From contig JAMORG010000056.1 in assembly GCA_027063745.1 (NCBI GenBank), positions 1 through 37,604 of the forward strand: a stretch of 37,604 nucleotides of DNA, written 5' to 3'. The DNA is from Sulfurimonas sp. GTDB lineage: Bacteria; Campylobacterota; Campylobacteria; Campylobacterales; Sulfurimonadaceae. Shown here piece after piece: positions 1-9,168 of the stretch (position 1 is the first letter of the stretch; every line of letters begins with the position of its first letter). Below the pieces are notes generated by a model that had not been told where the DNA came from, made no database searches, and saw only the letters and a program-made list of their open reading frames with translations. The translations under genes were made by a program, and so were the position numbers.

Positions 1-567
1 ACCTGAAATATCAATCGGCTTGGATGCATAATAGTTAAGTATACCAAAAGGTTTTGGAATTGTAAACTTATCCCATGAATTTAGCTGCCAATACTTTGTC
101 GGCTTTATCTCTACAAGGATAATCTTTGCTTTTGTCTTTTGTGCCATTACTATGATGCCATCAGCAACCTCGTGACGAGGTCCCTTTGGTCCATCGGGAG
201 TAATGCCGATATCATAACCCTCTTTAATGGTCTTTATGGCCTGAATGAGCACGCGTGCAGGGTTCTTGTCTGATGAACCGGCAAGTGTTCCTAGTCCAAA
301 ATACTTGATAGTGCGTGAGATGAGCTCTCCATCAAAGTGTGGAGAGATAAGAACCTTTGCATGCGGCTTTTTACGATAAAACCTGTACATATACGGCAAC
401 ATCAAAAGCTCTCCGTGCCAACAGGCAAAGATATGAGGCTCTTGCCCTATCGTTTTTGGAGCATGAAAGACTTTTTTGTTTGTAAGGTATAAAAAACGAA
501 TCAGCAGTGCACCTATAAAAGGTACTACTGTAAGTGCAAGCTTTCGAGTAAACTCTTTTTTAGTCAA
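1..567 (-). CDS. Lysophospholipid acyltransferase-like protein (DUF374), C-terminus cut by window edge
   Basis: 189 codons are open from a TTG at 565-567 to the left edge. The start overlaps the end of miaB by 8 bases and has an AGGTGAG ribosome site about 5 bases upstream; an in-frame GTG three codons earlier is an alternative. The protein starts with a short basic stretch and a hydrophobic segment (about residues 9-27). It then shows [18 protein letters not shown] and [10 protein letters not shown], the signature blocks of DUF374 proteins, which belong to the PlsC-like acyltransferase superfamily. Members are thought to acylate lysophospholipid or lipid A-type acceptors at the inner membrane; the substrate here is not visible. 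H. pylori has a similar gene next to miaB (from memory). The family call is firm, the exact reaction is not. Confidence 0.8.
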   Translation of the reverse strand, partial: MTKKEFTRKLALTVVPFIGALLIRFLYLTNKKVFHAPKTIGQEPHIFACWHGELLMLPYMYRFYRKKPHAKVLISPHFDGELISRTIKYFGLGTLAGSSDKNPARVLIQAIKTIKEGYDIGITPDGPKGPRHEVADGIIVMAQKTKAKIILVEIKPTKYWQLNSWDKFTIPKPFGILNYYASKPIDISG

Positions 568-1864
568 CGATCTCACCTGTGTATATTGTACGACCAATTT
601 TTGTAATCTTTACATTACGAAACTCGCCTAAAAGCTCCTCTGAGCCTTTTACTTTGACAACAAGGTTGTTATCTGTTCTACCAGATACATATCCGTCAGC
701 ATTGAGATCTTCAAAGTATACTTCATAAACTTTTCCAAGCTGCTCTTTGCTCTTCTCATCTAATAGTTGCGTATAGAGTGCCTGAAGGTATGAGAGACGT
801 TCAGATGCCACTTCAGGATCGACTACATTTGTGTAGTGCTGTGCTTCTGTCTCAGGACGAGGTGAATACTTAAATGAAAATATCTGATCAAACTTAACCT
901 TTTTCATCACATCTATCGTCTCTTCAAAATCCTCATCACTCTCACCTGGAAATGCCACGATAATGTCTGTTGAGATACTCGCCTCGGGACATACGGAGCG
1001 CAGTTTTTCAACACGATTTAAAAACCACTCTTTTGTATAGCCGCGTTTCATCTCTTTTAGCACTTTTGAGCTTCCGCTTTGCAGAGGCATATGCATCGAC
1101 TTGCAGATCTTCGGATTGTTAGCGAACTCTTCAATAAACTCATCATCCATGTGAAACGGATGTGGAGAGGTAAAACGAATACGACGCAGCCCTTCTATCT
1201 TTGAGAGACGGCGTAACAGTTCTGTGAAGTTTACTTTTTCATGATCTGGTGATGAGAAGCGGCGACCGTAGTTGTTAACATTTTGTCCAAGAAGAAAAAT
1301 CTCTTTTGCGCCATTATCTACTGCACGCTTGGCTTCTTGAATGATAAGTGCATCGGGAATGGAAATCTCTTCACCACGAGTCTTTGGAACGATACAGAAT
1401 GTACACTGCTTGTCACACCCTATAGAGATGTTGATGTAAGCTTTATAGGGAGATGTTCGAAAATCATCAAAAGCAAACTCACTCTCATCGTAGTTGATGT
1501 CAACCTCTACTGCTTTGTCTTTATTAACAACTTCAGCGATTTTAGAAACATTTCTTGCCCCTAATACAAAGTTGACATAAGGTGCACGCTTGATGATCTC
1601 TTCGCCAAGGTGTGAAGCTGTACAGCCACACACACCTATCTTTGCACCCTCTTTTTTCTTTTTATTAAAAACTCCAAGCTCAGAAAAGAGCTTAGCTACC
1701 GGCTTCTCACGCACTGAACAGGTGTTGATGATGATAAGATCAGCCTCTGGCATGTTTTTTGTTATCTCATAGTTCTCTTTCTCTTTAAGAGCTGCTATCA
1801 TATGCTCAGAGTCGCGTGAGTTCATTGCACAGCCGAGAGTCTCAATAAAAAGTTTTTTACTCAT
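560..1864 (-). CDS. miaB: tRNA-2-methylthio-N6-dimethylallyladenosine synthase MiaB
   Basis: Radical-SAM methylthiotransferase that converts i6A37 to ms2i6A37 in tRNAs reading UNN codons. At 434 aa it has the normal length. The N-terminal UPF0004 domain carries the auxiliary-cluster cysteines C12 (ETLGCAMN), C49 (NTCSVRE) and C81 (GCTAS). The radical-SAM cluster is C150-x3-C154-x2-C157 ([10 protein letters not shown]), followed by PKTRGEE. The last ~65 residues fit the TRAM RNA-binding domain. It lies between the HP0268-family gene (upstream, 11-base gap) and the DUF374 gene (downstream, 8-base overlap), so the three are probably one transcript from the promoter near 2156. The start ATG gives the expected [13 protein letters not shown]-terminus. 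Confidence 0.97.
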   Translation of the reverse strand: MSKKLFIETLGCAMNSRDSEHMIAALKEKENYEITKNMPEADLIIINTCSVREKPVAKLFSELGVFNKKKKEGAKIGVCGCTASHLGEEIIKRAPYVNFVLGARNVSKIAEVVNKDKAVEVDINYDESEFAFDDFRTSPYKAYINISIGCDKQCTFCIVPKTRGEEISIPDALIIQEAKRAVDNGAKEIFLLGQNVNNYGRRFSSPDHEKVNFTELLRRLSKIEGLRRIRFTSPHPFHMDDEFIEEFANNPKICKSMHMPLQSGSSKVLKEMKRGYTKEWFLNRVEKLRSVCPEASISTDIIVAFPGESDEDFEETIDVMKKVKFDQIFSFKYSPRPETEAQHYTNVVDPEVASERLSYLQALYTQLLDEKSKEQLGKVYEVYFEDLNADGYVSGRTDNNLVVKVKGSEELLGEFRNVKITKIGRTIYTGEIVD

Positions 1865-1875
1865 AATAGCTCCGC

Positions 1876-2121
1876 TTAGCTCATAATGTGAACTTGGTAC
1901 ATATAGTCATTATCTGCTAGACCATACTTTACCTCGCTCATATAAAAACTTTTGCCCTCTGCTTCAAAATGGTCTTGAAGTGCCAGAAGATCTTTGTGAG
2001 AATTTTCTCTGTCAAAGTAAAAAATAATACTGTTGTTTTTTGCAACTTTCTCTTCAATTTTAGCTAAATCAACTTTTTTTGGTTTTGCGTTTAAGTCTGT
2101 TCTTGCAAGTTTTAAATCCAT
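1876..2121 (-). CDS. HP0268-family small protein (Smr-like nuclease family)
   Basis: An 81-aa soluble protein with no signal peptide, resembling the conserved campylobacterial HP0268 family. The H. pylori member has been described as an Smr-like nuclease with DNA-nicking and RNase activity. Here the recognisable parts are a basic N-terminus rich in Lys, the stretch [17 protein letters not shown] (about 32-48), and a C-terminal beta-type segment ending YMYQVHIMS. It is the first gene after the minus-strand promoter at 2156-2161 and has an AAAGGAT ribosome site 7 bases before the ATG. The order HP0268-miaB is also found in H. pylori, which supports the assignment. Nuclease activity in this homologue is inferred by family only. 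Confidence 0.8.
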   Translation of the reverse strand: MDLKLARTDLNAKPKKVDLAKIEEKVAKNNSIIFYFDRENSHKDLLALQDHFEAEGKSFYMSEVKYGLADNDYMYQVHIMS

Positions 2122-2155
2122 GCCTATAATCCTTTGCGTTTTTTAAAAGTTTTGC

Positions 2156-2161
2156 ATTATA
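2156..2161 (-). promoter_or_regulatory. -10 box for the HP0268-miaB-DUF374 operon
   Basis: TATAAT read on the minus strand, 35 bases upstream of the HP0268-family start. It is preceded by TTTTAAG and an A/T-rich stretch, as is usual for sigma-70 promoters of Campylobacterota, which often lack a clear -35. It forms one arm of a 13-base inverted repeat with the nusA promoter. Confidence 0.6.
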
Positions 2162-2211
2162 CTTAAAATCTACTAAAACTTGGGTTAAAGATGCTTTTAG
2201 CAGTTTTTAAG

Positions 2212-2217
2212 TATAAT
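2212..2217 (+). promoter_or_regulatory. -10 box for nusA
   Basis: TATAAT preceded by TTTTAAG, about 79 bases upstream of the nusA ATG. The predicted leader is roughly 70 bases. It is divergent from, and sequence-symmetric with, the promoter at 2156-2161. Confidence 0.6.
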
Positions 2218-2295
2218 ACTCTACTTCGATTAAGAAATCCCCCAAACACATTACTATTGTCGCAAAGATTTCTTAAAAATTTTAAGGAAATAATT

Positions 2296-3429
2296 ATGGA
2301 AAAAATATTAGATATTGCAGAAGCTATCGGACACGAAAAAGGGTTACAGCCAGAAAAAGTACTAGAAGCTTTAAAGACTGCTTTTGTTCAAACTGCAAAA
2401 AGAGTTATCAACCCACACTACGCTTTTGAAGCAGTAGTTGATGAAGATACAAAAAACATTAAACTCATTCAAACTATCACAGTAGTCGCAGATGATGATG
2501 AGAGACTTCAAGATGAAGAGACAGCGCCTGCATATATGGCTATCAGTGAAGCAAGAGAGTATGACGACCAGGTAGAACTTGGCGACCAACTTCAATATGA
2601 GCATGACTTGGAAGACTACGGTCGTACTGGTGCATCACAGCTTCACCGTGAGATAGAGTACCATATTCAGCGTCTTGTAGAAGATGAAGTATATAACAAA
2701 TACAAATCAAAAGTGGGCACACTTGTAAGCGGTCGTGTAACACGTGTTGATGCACAAAACGCAACTTACATTGAAGTAGATGAGATTCGTGCTGTTCTTC
2801 CGATGAAGAGCCGTATAAAAGGTGAGGTCTTTGAAGTGGGTGATCACATCAAAGCAGTTGTTCGCCGTGTAAATATGGACAAGGAGCATGGCATCCAGAT
2901 AGAGCTCTCACGTACTAGTCCTAAGTTCTTAGAAGCACTCTTAGAGCTTGAAGTACCAGAGATCGCAGAAGGTACTGTTATCATCGAAAAATCAGCACGT
3001 ATTCCTGGTGAGAGAGCTAAAGTAGCAGTGCTCTCAACGCATCCACAAGTTGATGCTGTCGGAGCTACTGTTGGTGTAAAAGGTGTGCGTATCAATGCAG
3101 TAAGTGCTGAGCTTATTGGTGAAAATATCGACTGTATCGAGTACACTGATATTCCAGAGCTTTTTGTATCTCGTGTTATGAGTCCGGCTATCATCTCTCA
3201 TGTAGAGATCATTAAAAACGAAGAGGGTGAGAATGAAAAAGCGATCATCACACTTCCAAGTGACCAAAAATCAAAAGCAATCGGTAAGAGCGGTATAAAC
3301 ATCCGTTTGGCTTCAATGCTTACTGGTATGCAGATAGAACTTATTGAAAACGACGCAGTTACAAATGAAAATGGTGAAGTTGAAGAGAAAAAAGAGAGTG
3401 TAGATGCACTTGAGGCACTCTTTAGCTAA
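2296..3429 (+). CDS. nusA: Transcription termination/antitermination factor NusA
   Basis: A 377-aa RNA polymerase-binding factor that modulates pausing, termination and antitermination. The start is the ATG at 2296: AAGGAA sits 6 bases before it, and MEKILDIAEAIGHEKGL is the normal NusA N-terminus. The frame stays open back to 2191, but that stretch contains the promoter box. Domains in order: N-terminal RNAP-binding domain (1-~125), S1 (about 138-205, GTLVSGRVTRVD), KH1 (about 225-290), KH2 with AIGKSGINIRLAS (328-340). It lacks the C-terminal acidic repeats of E. coli NusA, as most bacteria do, and ends in an acidic tail. No rimP, rbfA or infB lies beside it, so it stands apart from the classic nusA-infB operon. 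It is monocistronic and converges on the permease gene. Confidence 0.96.
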   Translation: MEKILDIAEAIGHEKGLQPEKVLEALKTAFVQTAKRVINPHYAFEAVVDEDTKNIKLIQTITVVADDDERLQDEETAPAYMAISEAREYDDQVELGDQLQYEHDLEDYGRTGASQLHREIEYHIQRLVEDEVYNKYKSKVGTLVSGRVTRVDAQNATYIEVDEIRAVLPMKSRIKGEVFEVGDHIKAVVRRVNMDKEHGIQIELSRTSPKFLEALLELEVPEIAEGTVIIEKSARIPGERAKVAVLSTHPQVDAVGATVGVKGVRINAVSAELIGENIDCIEYTDIPELFVSRVMSPAIISHVEIIKNEEGENEKAIITLPSDQKSKAIGKSGINIRLASMLTGMQIELIENDAVTNENGEVEEKKESVDALEALFS

Positions 3430-3438
3430 ACTTACTTT

Positions 3439-3463
3439 TTAAGAGGAGCATCTCTCCTCTTAA
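3439..3463. terminator. Stem-loop between the convergent nusA and permease genes
   Basis: A 10-bp perfect inverted repeat, TTAAGAGGAG / CTCCTCTTAA, with a 5-base loop, placed just after the nusA stop. Neither strand has a proper T tract right after the stem, so its strength as an intrinsic terminator is uncertain. Confidence 0.4.
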
Positions 3464-3485
3464 TACCCTATAGACATCCTTCTCT

Positions 3486-4445
3486 TTAACCCCTATTCAT
3501 ATATGGGTTTAACTTCAATAAAATCAAATCAGCCAACATATTTCCAAGCAGTGTCAAAAATGCTGTTATCATCAGTATGCCCATAATCACCGGATAGTCG
3601 CGTGAGAGTGCAGAGATGTAAAAGAGCTGTCCCATTCCCTCTATACCAAAGATAGACTCTAAAATAACACTCCCTCCAATAAGTCCAGGCAGAGAGAGAC
3701 CTAAGAGTGTGATAATAGGAGGTAAGAGATTTGGCAGAATATAATAACGCAAAAGTCTCTTCTCATCTAGTCCGCGTGAGCGTGCAAAGTAGTAGTAGTC
3801 ACTTTTGAGTATCTCTAATGTCAGTGAACGGATGTAGATTATCATACTGCCAAGTCCTGTAAAGACCATAACAGTAATAGGCAGTGTTAAGTGCCATGCC
3901 ATATCCAAGATATTTGCAACACCCTCTTTTGCTTCTATGGAGTGAAGACCTGCTATAGGAAAAAGTGAAAGTTTAATAGAGAAGAGTATGATAAAAAGCA
4001 GGGAGAGATAAAATGAAGGCATAGAGAAAGAGACCAAAGAGAGCTGGCGAATAAAATAGTCACTCTTGGCTTCATAATGCAGTGCTGCTTTTATGCCAAG
4101 CCACAAAGAGAGCACAAAGACACTCACAAGTGCTACAATGTTCATCCAGAGTGTAACGGGCAGGCGTTTGAGTATCTCACTGCTGACATCTTGCCCAGAA
4201 ACAAAAGATATGCCAAAATTAAGTGTCAGGATGTTTTTCATCCAGTCAATGTATTGCTGAAAAAGTGGCTTATCGAGTCCATAGACAGACTTGAGTTTCT
4301 CTAACGCCTCTTTAGTCATATTCGGGTTAAGCTCCCCTGCTCCAAAAAAGCTGTTTGGTGCGGCATGAATCGCTAAAAATGAGATAAGAGATATCAAAAA
4401 GAGCATAAAAAGTATGTAGAAAAGTTTGCTGAGTAATAATTTCAT
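3486..4445 (-). CDS. DppB/OppB-type ABC transporter permease, solitary
   Basis: A 319-aa integral membrane protein of the peptide/nickel-type permease family (BPD_transp_1). It has an N-terminal membrane segment (about 8-28), a periplasmic region containing YGLDKPLFQQYIDWM, and about five further membrane segments from residue 100 on. The EAA-type loop that contacts the ATPase is recognisable as FARSRGLDEKRLLRYYILP. In the family this is one half of the membrane channel (DppB/NikB/SapB-like), normally encoded with a DppC-type partner, ATPases and a binding protein. None of those is next to it: a porin gene lies upstream and nusA converges downstream. The substrate cannot be told from the sequence. 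The ATG start has no strong ribosome site. Confidence 0.85.
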   Translation of the reverse strand: MKLLLSKLFYILFMLFLISLISFLAIHAAPNSFFGAGELNPNMTKEALEKLKSVYGLDKPLFQQYIDWMKNILTLNFGISFVSGQDVSSEILKRLPVTLWMNIVALVSVFVLSLWLGIKAALHYEAKSDYFIRQLSLVSFSMPSFYLSLLFIILFSIKLSLFPIAGLHSIEAKEGVANILDMAWHLTLPITVMVFTGLGSMIIYIRSLTLEILKSDYYYFARSRGLDEKRLLRYYILPNLLPPIITLLGLSLPGLIGGSVILESIFGIEGMGQLFYISALSRDYPVIMGILMITAFLTLLGNMLADLILLKLNPYMNRG

Positions 4446-4493
4446 AGAAAAATTATAGCATAAGTTAAGAAGTTATAAAAAAAGAGGAAGTAT

Positions 4494-4519
4494 AACTAGC
4501 TCCCAAAAGGGAGTTAGTT
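4494..4519 (-). terminator. Terminator of the porin gene
   Basis: An 11-bp stem, AACTAGCTCCC / GGGAGTTAGTT (one G-T pair), around an AAAA loop. On the minus strand it is followed after about ten bases by a run of seven Ts. It lies just downstream of the porin stop codon. Confidence 0.65.
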
Positions 4520-4543
4520 AAAGTTTCTAGTCTAAAGGTTAGA

Positions 4544-5854
4544 TTAGAAGTTTAATGTTAAGTAAGCTTGAACCATATTTGATGTTTCGTCATCATCATG
4601 ATCGTTAGGAGTTTTAACATCTGCATAAACATATGCTAAAGTTGCATCTAAAGGACCAAATGATTTGCTTGCAGTAACTGCAACTTCAGTTAAGTCATTA
4701 TCTAGTTTATCTTGATCAGCATCTGTATAGTAAAGACCTAAATCAAACATACCTTGAACAGGAGAAGTGATAGATACTTTATAAGCATCAGTATCTAACT
4801 GAGTAACTTTACCATAGTTCCACCATGCTTCAGTATAAAGTTTTGATTTACCAGTAGAAGTTGCAGTATTTGCAGCTCCTAATACACCGTCATCATCTAC
4901 AGAAGAGTAAGCAACTTTGATTGTAACTAAATCTTTTACTTCATAACCTAACATTAAAGCATATGTTGAAGAGTCATCAGTATTAGTAATACCTAAATTA
5001 TTATTACTTTTTACTTCTACTGAAGCATACTGAGCACCTGCAATAAGACCATCAACGCCTAATGTGCTAGCATCTAAATCAGCTTGTAACCAATATGCAT
5101 CTGCTAAGCTTGTTAGATCAAAATACCATGCCTGTACAGTAAGTGGTTTAAAAGAGTTGTTGATAACACCAACTGCATATGCTCCATTTGTACCATAAGT
5201 TGTAAAGTCACCGCTTTCATTTACAACAGCACCTGCAGCTAGATCAAGTGTTGTTACAGCACCTCTTTCATCCTGACCAAGTACTTCATTACCATTACCG
5301 TTACCAACATAAGCACCTACTAATGTAGTATCTGGAATATCTTGGTTAACTACAACAGCAGCTTCAAAAGTATTTTTCTCAATTGACCATGTTTCAGTAA
5401 ATACTAATGGCGTATCTAGTTCCATACGACCAAGTTTTACAGTAGTTTTGCCAGCAGTTGCTGCGATCCATGCTTCTGTCATCCAGTTTGCATTTTCAAC
5501 TTTTGCACCACCAAGACCTTTGCCATAACTAGCTTTAGTTCCGGTTGTAGCACCATGCGCACCACCCCATACATTAGATACCAAGTTATTTTCTAAACCA
5601 AGTGTAGAAAGAACAGTATAACCAGCACCAGCACTGATTGCTACTAAGTCATTTTTTACAAGATCTGCAGTAACATTTAAGTTTAAAGCAGCATCAGCAG
5701 CTGAGCTAGCTTTATCAAAAAGATCACTATCTTTACCTTCATCTGATGTCGCATAGAAAAGTTTAGCGTCACCGCTTACTTTAACATTATCAATAGCAAA
5801 CGCACTTGAACCAATTAGTAGCGCTGCTACTAAACTCATTTTTGTAAATTTCAT
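4544..5854 (-). CDS. Major outer-membrane porin
   Basis: A 436-aa outer-membrane beta-barrel. A Sec signal peptide (residues 1-20, ending SSAFA with cleavage before IDNVKV) is followed by alternating hydrophobic/polar strands, many Gly, Asn, Asp and Thr, only two Pro-rich turns, and a terminal Phe (YLTLNF) typical of BAM substrates. It resembles the OprD/MOMP-like porins that dominate outer membranes of Sulfurimonas, Arcobacter and Campylobacter. It has a strong ribosome site (AAGGAG, 6 bases before the ATG), a clear promoter, its own terminator and strongly A/T-ending codons, all consistent with very high expression. The pore substrate is not predictable. It is monocistronic. Confidence 0.88.
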   Translation of the reverse strand: MKFTKMSLVAALLIGSSAFAIDNVKVSGDAKLFYATSDEGKDSDLFDKASSAADAALNLNVTADLVKNDLVAISAGAGYTVLSTLGLENNLVSNVWGGAHGATTGTKASYGKGLGGAKVENANWMTEAWIAATAGKTTVKLGRMELDTPLVFTETWSIEKNTFEAAVVVNQDIPDTTLVGAYVGNGNGNEVLGQDERGAVTTLDLAAGAVVNESGDFTTYGTNGAYAVGVINNSFKPLTVQAWYFDLTSLADAYWLQADLDASTLGVDGLIAGAQYASVEVKSNNNLGITNTDDSSTYALMLGYEVKDLVTIKVAYSSVDDDGVLGAANTATSTGKSKLYTEAWWNYGKVTQLDTDAYKVSITSPVQGMFDLGLYYTDADQDKLDNDLTEVAVTASKSFGPLDATLAYVYADVKTPNDHDDDETSNMVQAYLTLNF

Positions 5855-5887
5855 ATATTCTCCTTGTTTTTTACAAATTTCACCTGC

Positions 5888-5893
5888 AGTATA
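5888..5893 (-). promoter_or_regulatory. -10 box of the porin gene
   Basis: TATACT on the minus strand, preceded by TATATGC, 33 bases before the porin ATG; it gives a leader of roughly 27 bases carrying the AAGGAG site. Confidence 0.5.
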
Positions 5894-5949
5894 GCATATA
5901 AAAGTCTTAAGTTTAGATTAATTCACTAGTTTTTCCCTTAATATTTGGC

Positions 5950-5955
5950 TATAAT
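5950..5955 (+). promoter_or_regulatory. -10 box implying a leaderless lipoprotein mRNA
   Basis: GGCTATAAT with T-rich sequence upstream. Only six bases (TCCCTT) separate the box from the ATG at 5962, so initiation about 7 bases after the box would fall on the A of the start codon. No ribosome site fits between them. Confidence 0.6.
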
Positions 5956-5961
5956 TCCCTT

Positions 5962-6375
5962 ATGAAACAGCTTATAATAATAACAAACACACTAACAGCC
6001 CTCTTACTTTTGAGTGGCTGCGGATCAAGTACAACAGTTGCACCTTCTCAAAACAGTGCCTTAAACAGTATAAGTAAATCTAGTGCTGCTAAAGAAGAAA
6101 AAGGCATGATACAAAGCTCTTTAGACAACTGGCTGGAGACAGACTGGGAGCCTACCGTCTCTAAAGATAAAGAGATACAAAAAAAGTATATGCAAAAAGC
6201 TACAAATGATAAAAAAGAAGTTGGTAGTAAAGTTACTTATGTAGAAAAAGAAGATAGAAACTTTACACTCCAAGAGTATGTTGATAAGGCAGAGGCATAT
6301 ATGAAAGCTAAGCCAAATGACTACGAGCACTCAAATGTAAAAAAAGTTGAGTCACTTCCTGTTATAGGAAAGTAA
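5962..6375 (+). CDS. Small lipoprotein of unknown function
   Basis: A 137-aa protein with a lipoprotein signal peptide: MKQ, a hydrophobic core, then the lipobox LLSGC with the acylated Cys at position 20. The mature part begins with a Ser/Thr/Ala/Asn linker (GSSTTVAP...) and continues as a highly charged, Lys/Glu-rich segment with no recognisable domain, including WLETDWEPTVSKDKEIQ and a Tyr-rich EYVDKAEAYMKAKPNDY stretch. A periplasm-facing membrane anchor is likely. The next in-frame Met (position 49) would delete the signal peptide, so the first ATG is right even though it lacks a ribosome site. It converges on fabI with a 20-base gap. I do not recognise a named family. Confidence 0.75.
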   Translation: MKQLIIITNTLTALLLLSGCGSSTTVAPSQNSALNSISKSSAAKEEKGMIQSSLDNWLETDWEPTVSKDKEIQKKYMQKATNDKKEVGSKVTYVEKEDRNFTLQEYVDKAEAYMKAKPNDYEHSNVKKVESLPVIGK

Positions 6376-6395
6376 CTCATTTTATAAAAGAAGGA

Positions 6396-7229
<834 letters not shown>

Positions 7230-7232
7230 TCA

Positions 7233-7943
7233 TTATTTGTTTTCATTTTCAAGTTCATCTGCATACTCTATCATCGTACAGAAATGCTCAGCATAGAGTG
7301 CTGCACTGCCTACGAGCACACCATCTACATTATCAAGTGCCAAGAAATCTTTTGCATTTGTTATCTTTACACTTCCGCCATAAAGCAGTGGTGCCGTTGA
7401 CTTCTTTTTTAACTCAGCGTGAATCGTTTCAATATCTTTGAGTGTCGGTGTAAGTCCAGTACCAATCGCCCAAACCGGCTCATATGCAATAATAAGCTTG
7501 TCATATGTAGTGTCAATACCCTCATACTGCTTAGCAATGTACTCTAAAGTAGCTTCACTTCCAGCCTCACGCACCTCTTTTGGTTCACCTACACAATAAA
7601 CTATCTCAAAGCCCTGATCTTTAAAGTACTCAAATTTTTGGGCTATAAAAGCCTGTGACTCACCCAAGATATGGCGACGCTCACTGTGTCCTATCAAAAT
7701 GGTCTTTATCTCGAACTCTTGAAGCTGCTCTAAGCCTATCTCTCCGGTAAATGCACCATTTAATGTAGGATATGCATTTTGTGAACCGATTGTAAGCGGT
7801 GTAAGATAGTTGTCCAAAGATGTCATTGCAGGAAATACCATAACTTTTTGAGCACTCTTTTGGGCATATTTTCCTACTTCTTCTATGTATGAAGCTGTCT
7901 CTTTTCTTGTAAAGTTGGTCTTTAAATTCGCTGCAATAATCAT
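7233..7943 (-). CDS. tpiA: Triosephosphate isomerase
   Basis: Interconverts dihydroxyacetone phosphate and glyceraldehyde-3-phosphate in the cytoplasm. It is a TIM barrel of 236 aa, shorter than the ~250-aa E. coli form, as is usual in Campylobacterota. Active-site residues are N6/K8 (AANLKTN), H86 (IGHSERR) and E155 (AYEPVWAIGTG). The phosphate-binding YGGSVK is also present. It lies 10 bases after pgk and 18 before fabI, third in the glycolysis/gluconeogenesis operon. Confidence 0.97.
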   Translation of the reverse strand: MIIAANLKTNFTRKETASYIEEVGKYAQKSAQKVMVFPAMTSLDNYLTPLTIGSQNAYPTLNGAFTGEIGLEQLQEFEIKTILIGHSERRHILGESQAFIAQKFEYFKDQGFEIVYCVGEPKEVREAGSEATLEYIAKQYEGIDTTYDKLIIAYEPVWAIGTGLTPTLKDIETIHAELKKKSTAPLLYGGSVKITNAKDFLALDNVDGVLVGSAALYAEHFCTMIEYADELENENK

Positions 7944-7953
7944 CTTTTTATCC

Positions 7954-9159
7954 TTACTCTTGGTCTTTTTTTACTAAAAGCGGTTCAACTCCAGGAAGAA
8001 CTTTACCTTCAAGAAGCTCTAGTGATGCTCCACCGCCTGTTGAGATAAATGTCATCTCTTCATCAACACCAACACGTTGTACTAGGTCAGCAGTATCACC
8101 GCCACCTACAACCGTTGTAGCATATGAGTCAGCTACGAAGTGGGCTATCTTTGAACTACCACGTGCAAATTTTTCCATCTCATAAACACCCATCGGACCG
8201 TTCCACAGAACTGTTTGGACATCATTAAGCCCTTCACGGTAGAGTCTTACAGTTGCCGGACCAATGTCTAGTCCCATCCAGCCATTAGGAATCTCTTGCG
8301 CTGTTACTATCTTACTGACTGCATCTTCTGCGAACTTATCTGCTGCAATAACATCGACAGGTATGTAAAACTTCACACCAAGTTTTTTCGCTTCATCCAT
8401 AATGCGCTGCGCTTCATCAAGTAAATCATCTTCAACCAAAGATGCTCCGATGTCATAACCGAGCTGCTTTAGGAATGTAAATGCCATTCCTCCACCGATA
8501 AAGATCTTATCTACTTTTGGCAGAAGATTTACCATAGCTTCGAGTTTACCCGAGACTTTACTACCACCAACAATGGCAGCAAAAGGACGAACAGGGTTGT
8601 TCATCAGCTTACCAAAGAACGTGATCTCTTTTTCGAGCAAGAAACCAGCTGCCTTATGCTCATTGTCAAAAAACTTTGTAATTCCGTGAACAGATGCGTG
8701 AGCACGGTGACTTACACCAAAAGCATCATTTACATAGTACTCTGCCATTGAAGCGAGTTTTTCTGAAAGCACAGGATCATCTTTTGTCTCACCCGGTTCA
8801 AAACGAAGATTTTCAAGTAGGAGTACTTCGTGACGAGGAAGTTCCTGTGCCATTTTTAGTGTTGCATCATCTACAACACCGGGAGCAAGTTCAACATGAC
8901 GCTTGAGCAGTTGTTGCAAACGGCGCGCAACCGGAGCTAAAGAGTACTTCTCAACCACTTCACCTTTTGGGCGACCAAGGTGTGATGCAAGTATAACTGC
9001 ACAGTCAAGGTCTAAACAGTAGTTGATCGTAGCAATAGCTGAACGGATACGTCTGTCATCAGTAATGTTTCCAAACTCATCCATCGGAACATTAAAGTCA
9101 CAACGGATAAATACTTTTTTATCTTGCAGGTCTAACTTTTTTAAGTGTAGTAGTTCCAA
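7954..9159 (-). CDS. pgk: Phosphoglycerate kinase
   Basis: Transfers phosphate between 1,3-bisphosphoglycerate and ADP. It has 401 aa with both Rossmann-like lobes: N-terminal RCDFNVP (substrate-binding Arg/Asp/Asn) and HLGRPKGE, and central [12 protein letters not shown]-terminal parts are the nucleotide site WNGPMGVYE and the glycine-rich GGGDTADL. Spacing of 9 and 10 bases to gap and tpiA shows a single operon. In an autotroph or gluconeogenic organism the three enzymes would mostly work toward hexose synthesis; that is inference. Confidence 0.97.
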   Translation of the reverse strand: MELLHLKKLDLQDKKVFIRCDFNVPMDEFGNITDDRRIRSAIATINYCLDLDCAVILASHLGRPKGEVVEKYSLAPVARRLQQLLKRHVELAPGVVDDATLKMAQELPRHEVLLLENLRFEPGETKDDPVLSEKLASMAEYYVNDAFGVSHRAHASVHGITKFFDNEHKAAGFLLEKEITFFGKLMNNPVRPFAAIVGGSKVSGKLEAMVNLLPKVDKIFIGGGMAFTFLKQLGYDIGASLVEDDLLDEAQRIMDEAKKLGVKFYIPVDVIAADKFAEDAVSKIVTAQEIPNGWMGLDIGPATVRLYREGLNDVQTVLWNGPMGVYEMEKFARGSSKIAHFVADSYATTVVGGGDTADLVQRVGVDEEMTFISTGGGASLELLEGKVLPGVEPLLVKKDQE

Positions 9160-9168
9160 GATGCCTTC

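Noticed and set aside
2191-2295. Upstream extension of nusA by 35 residues
   Set aside because: The stretch contains the TATAAT box and does not look like a NusA N-terminus; the ATG at 2296 has its own ribosome site.
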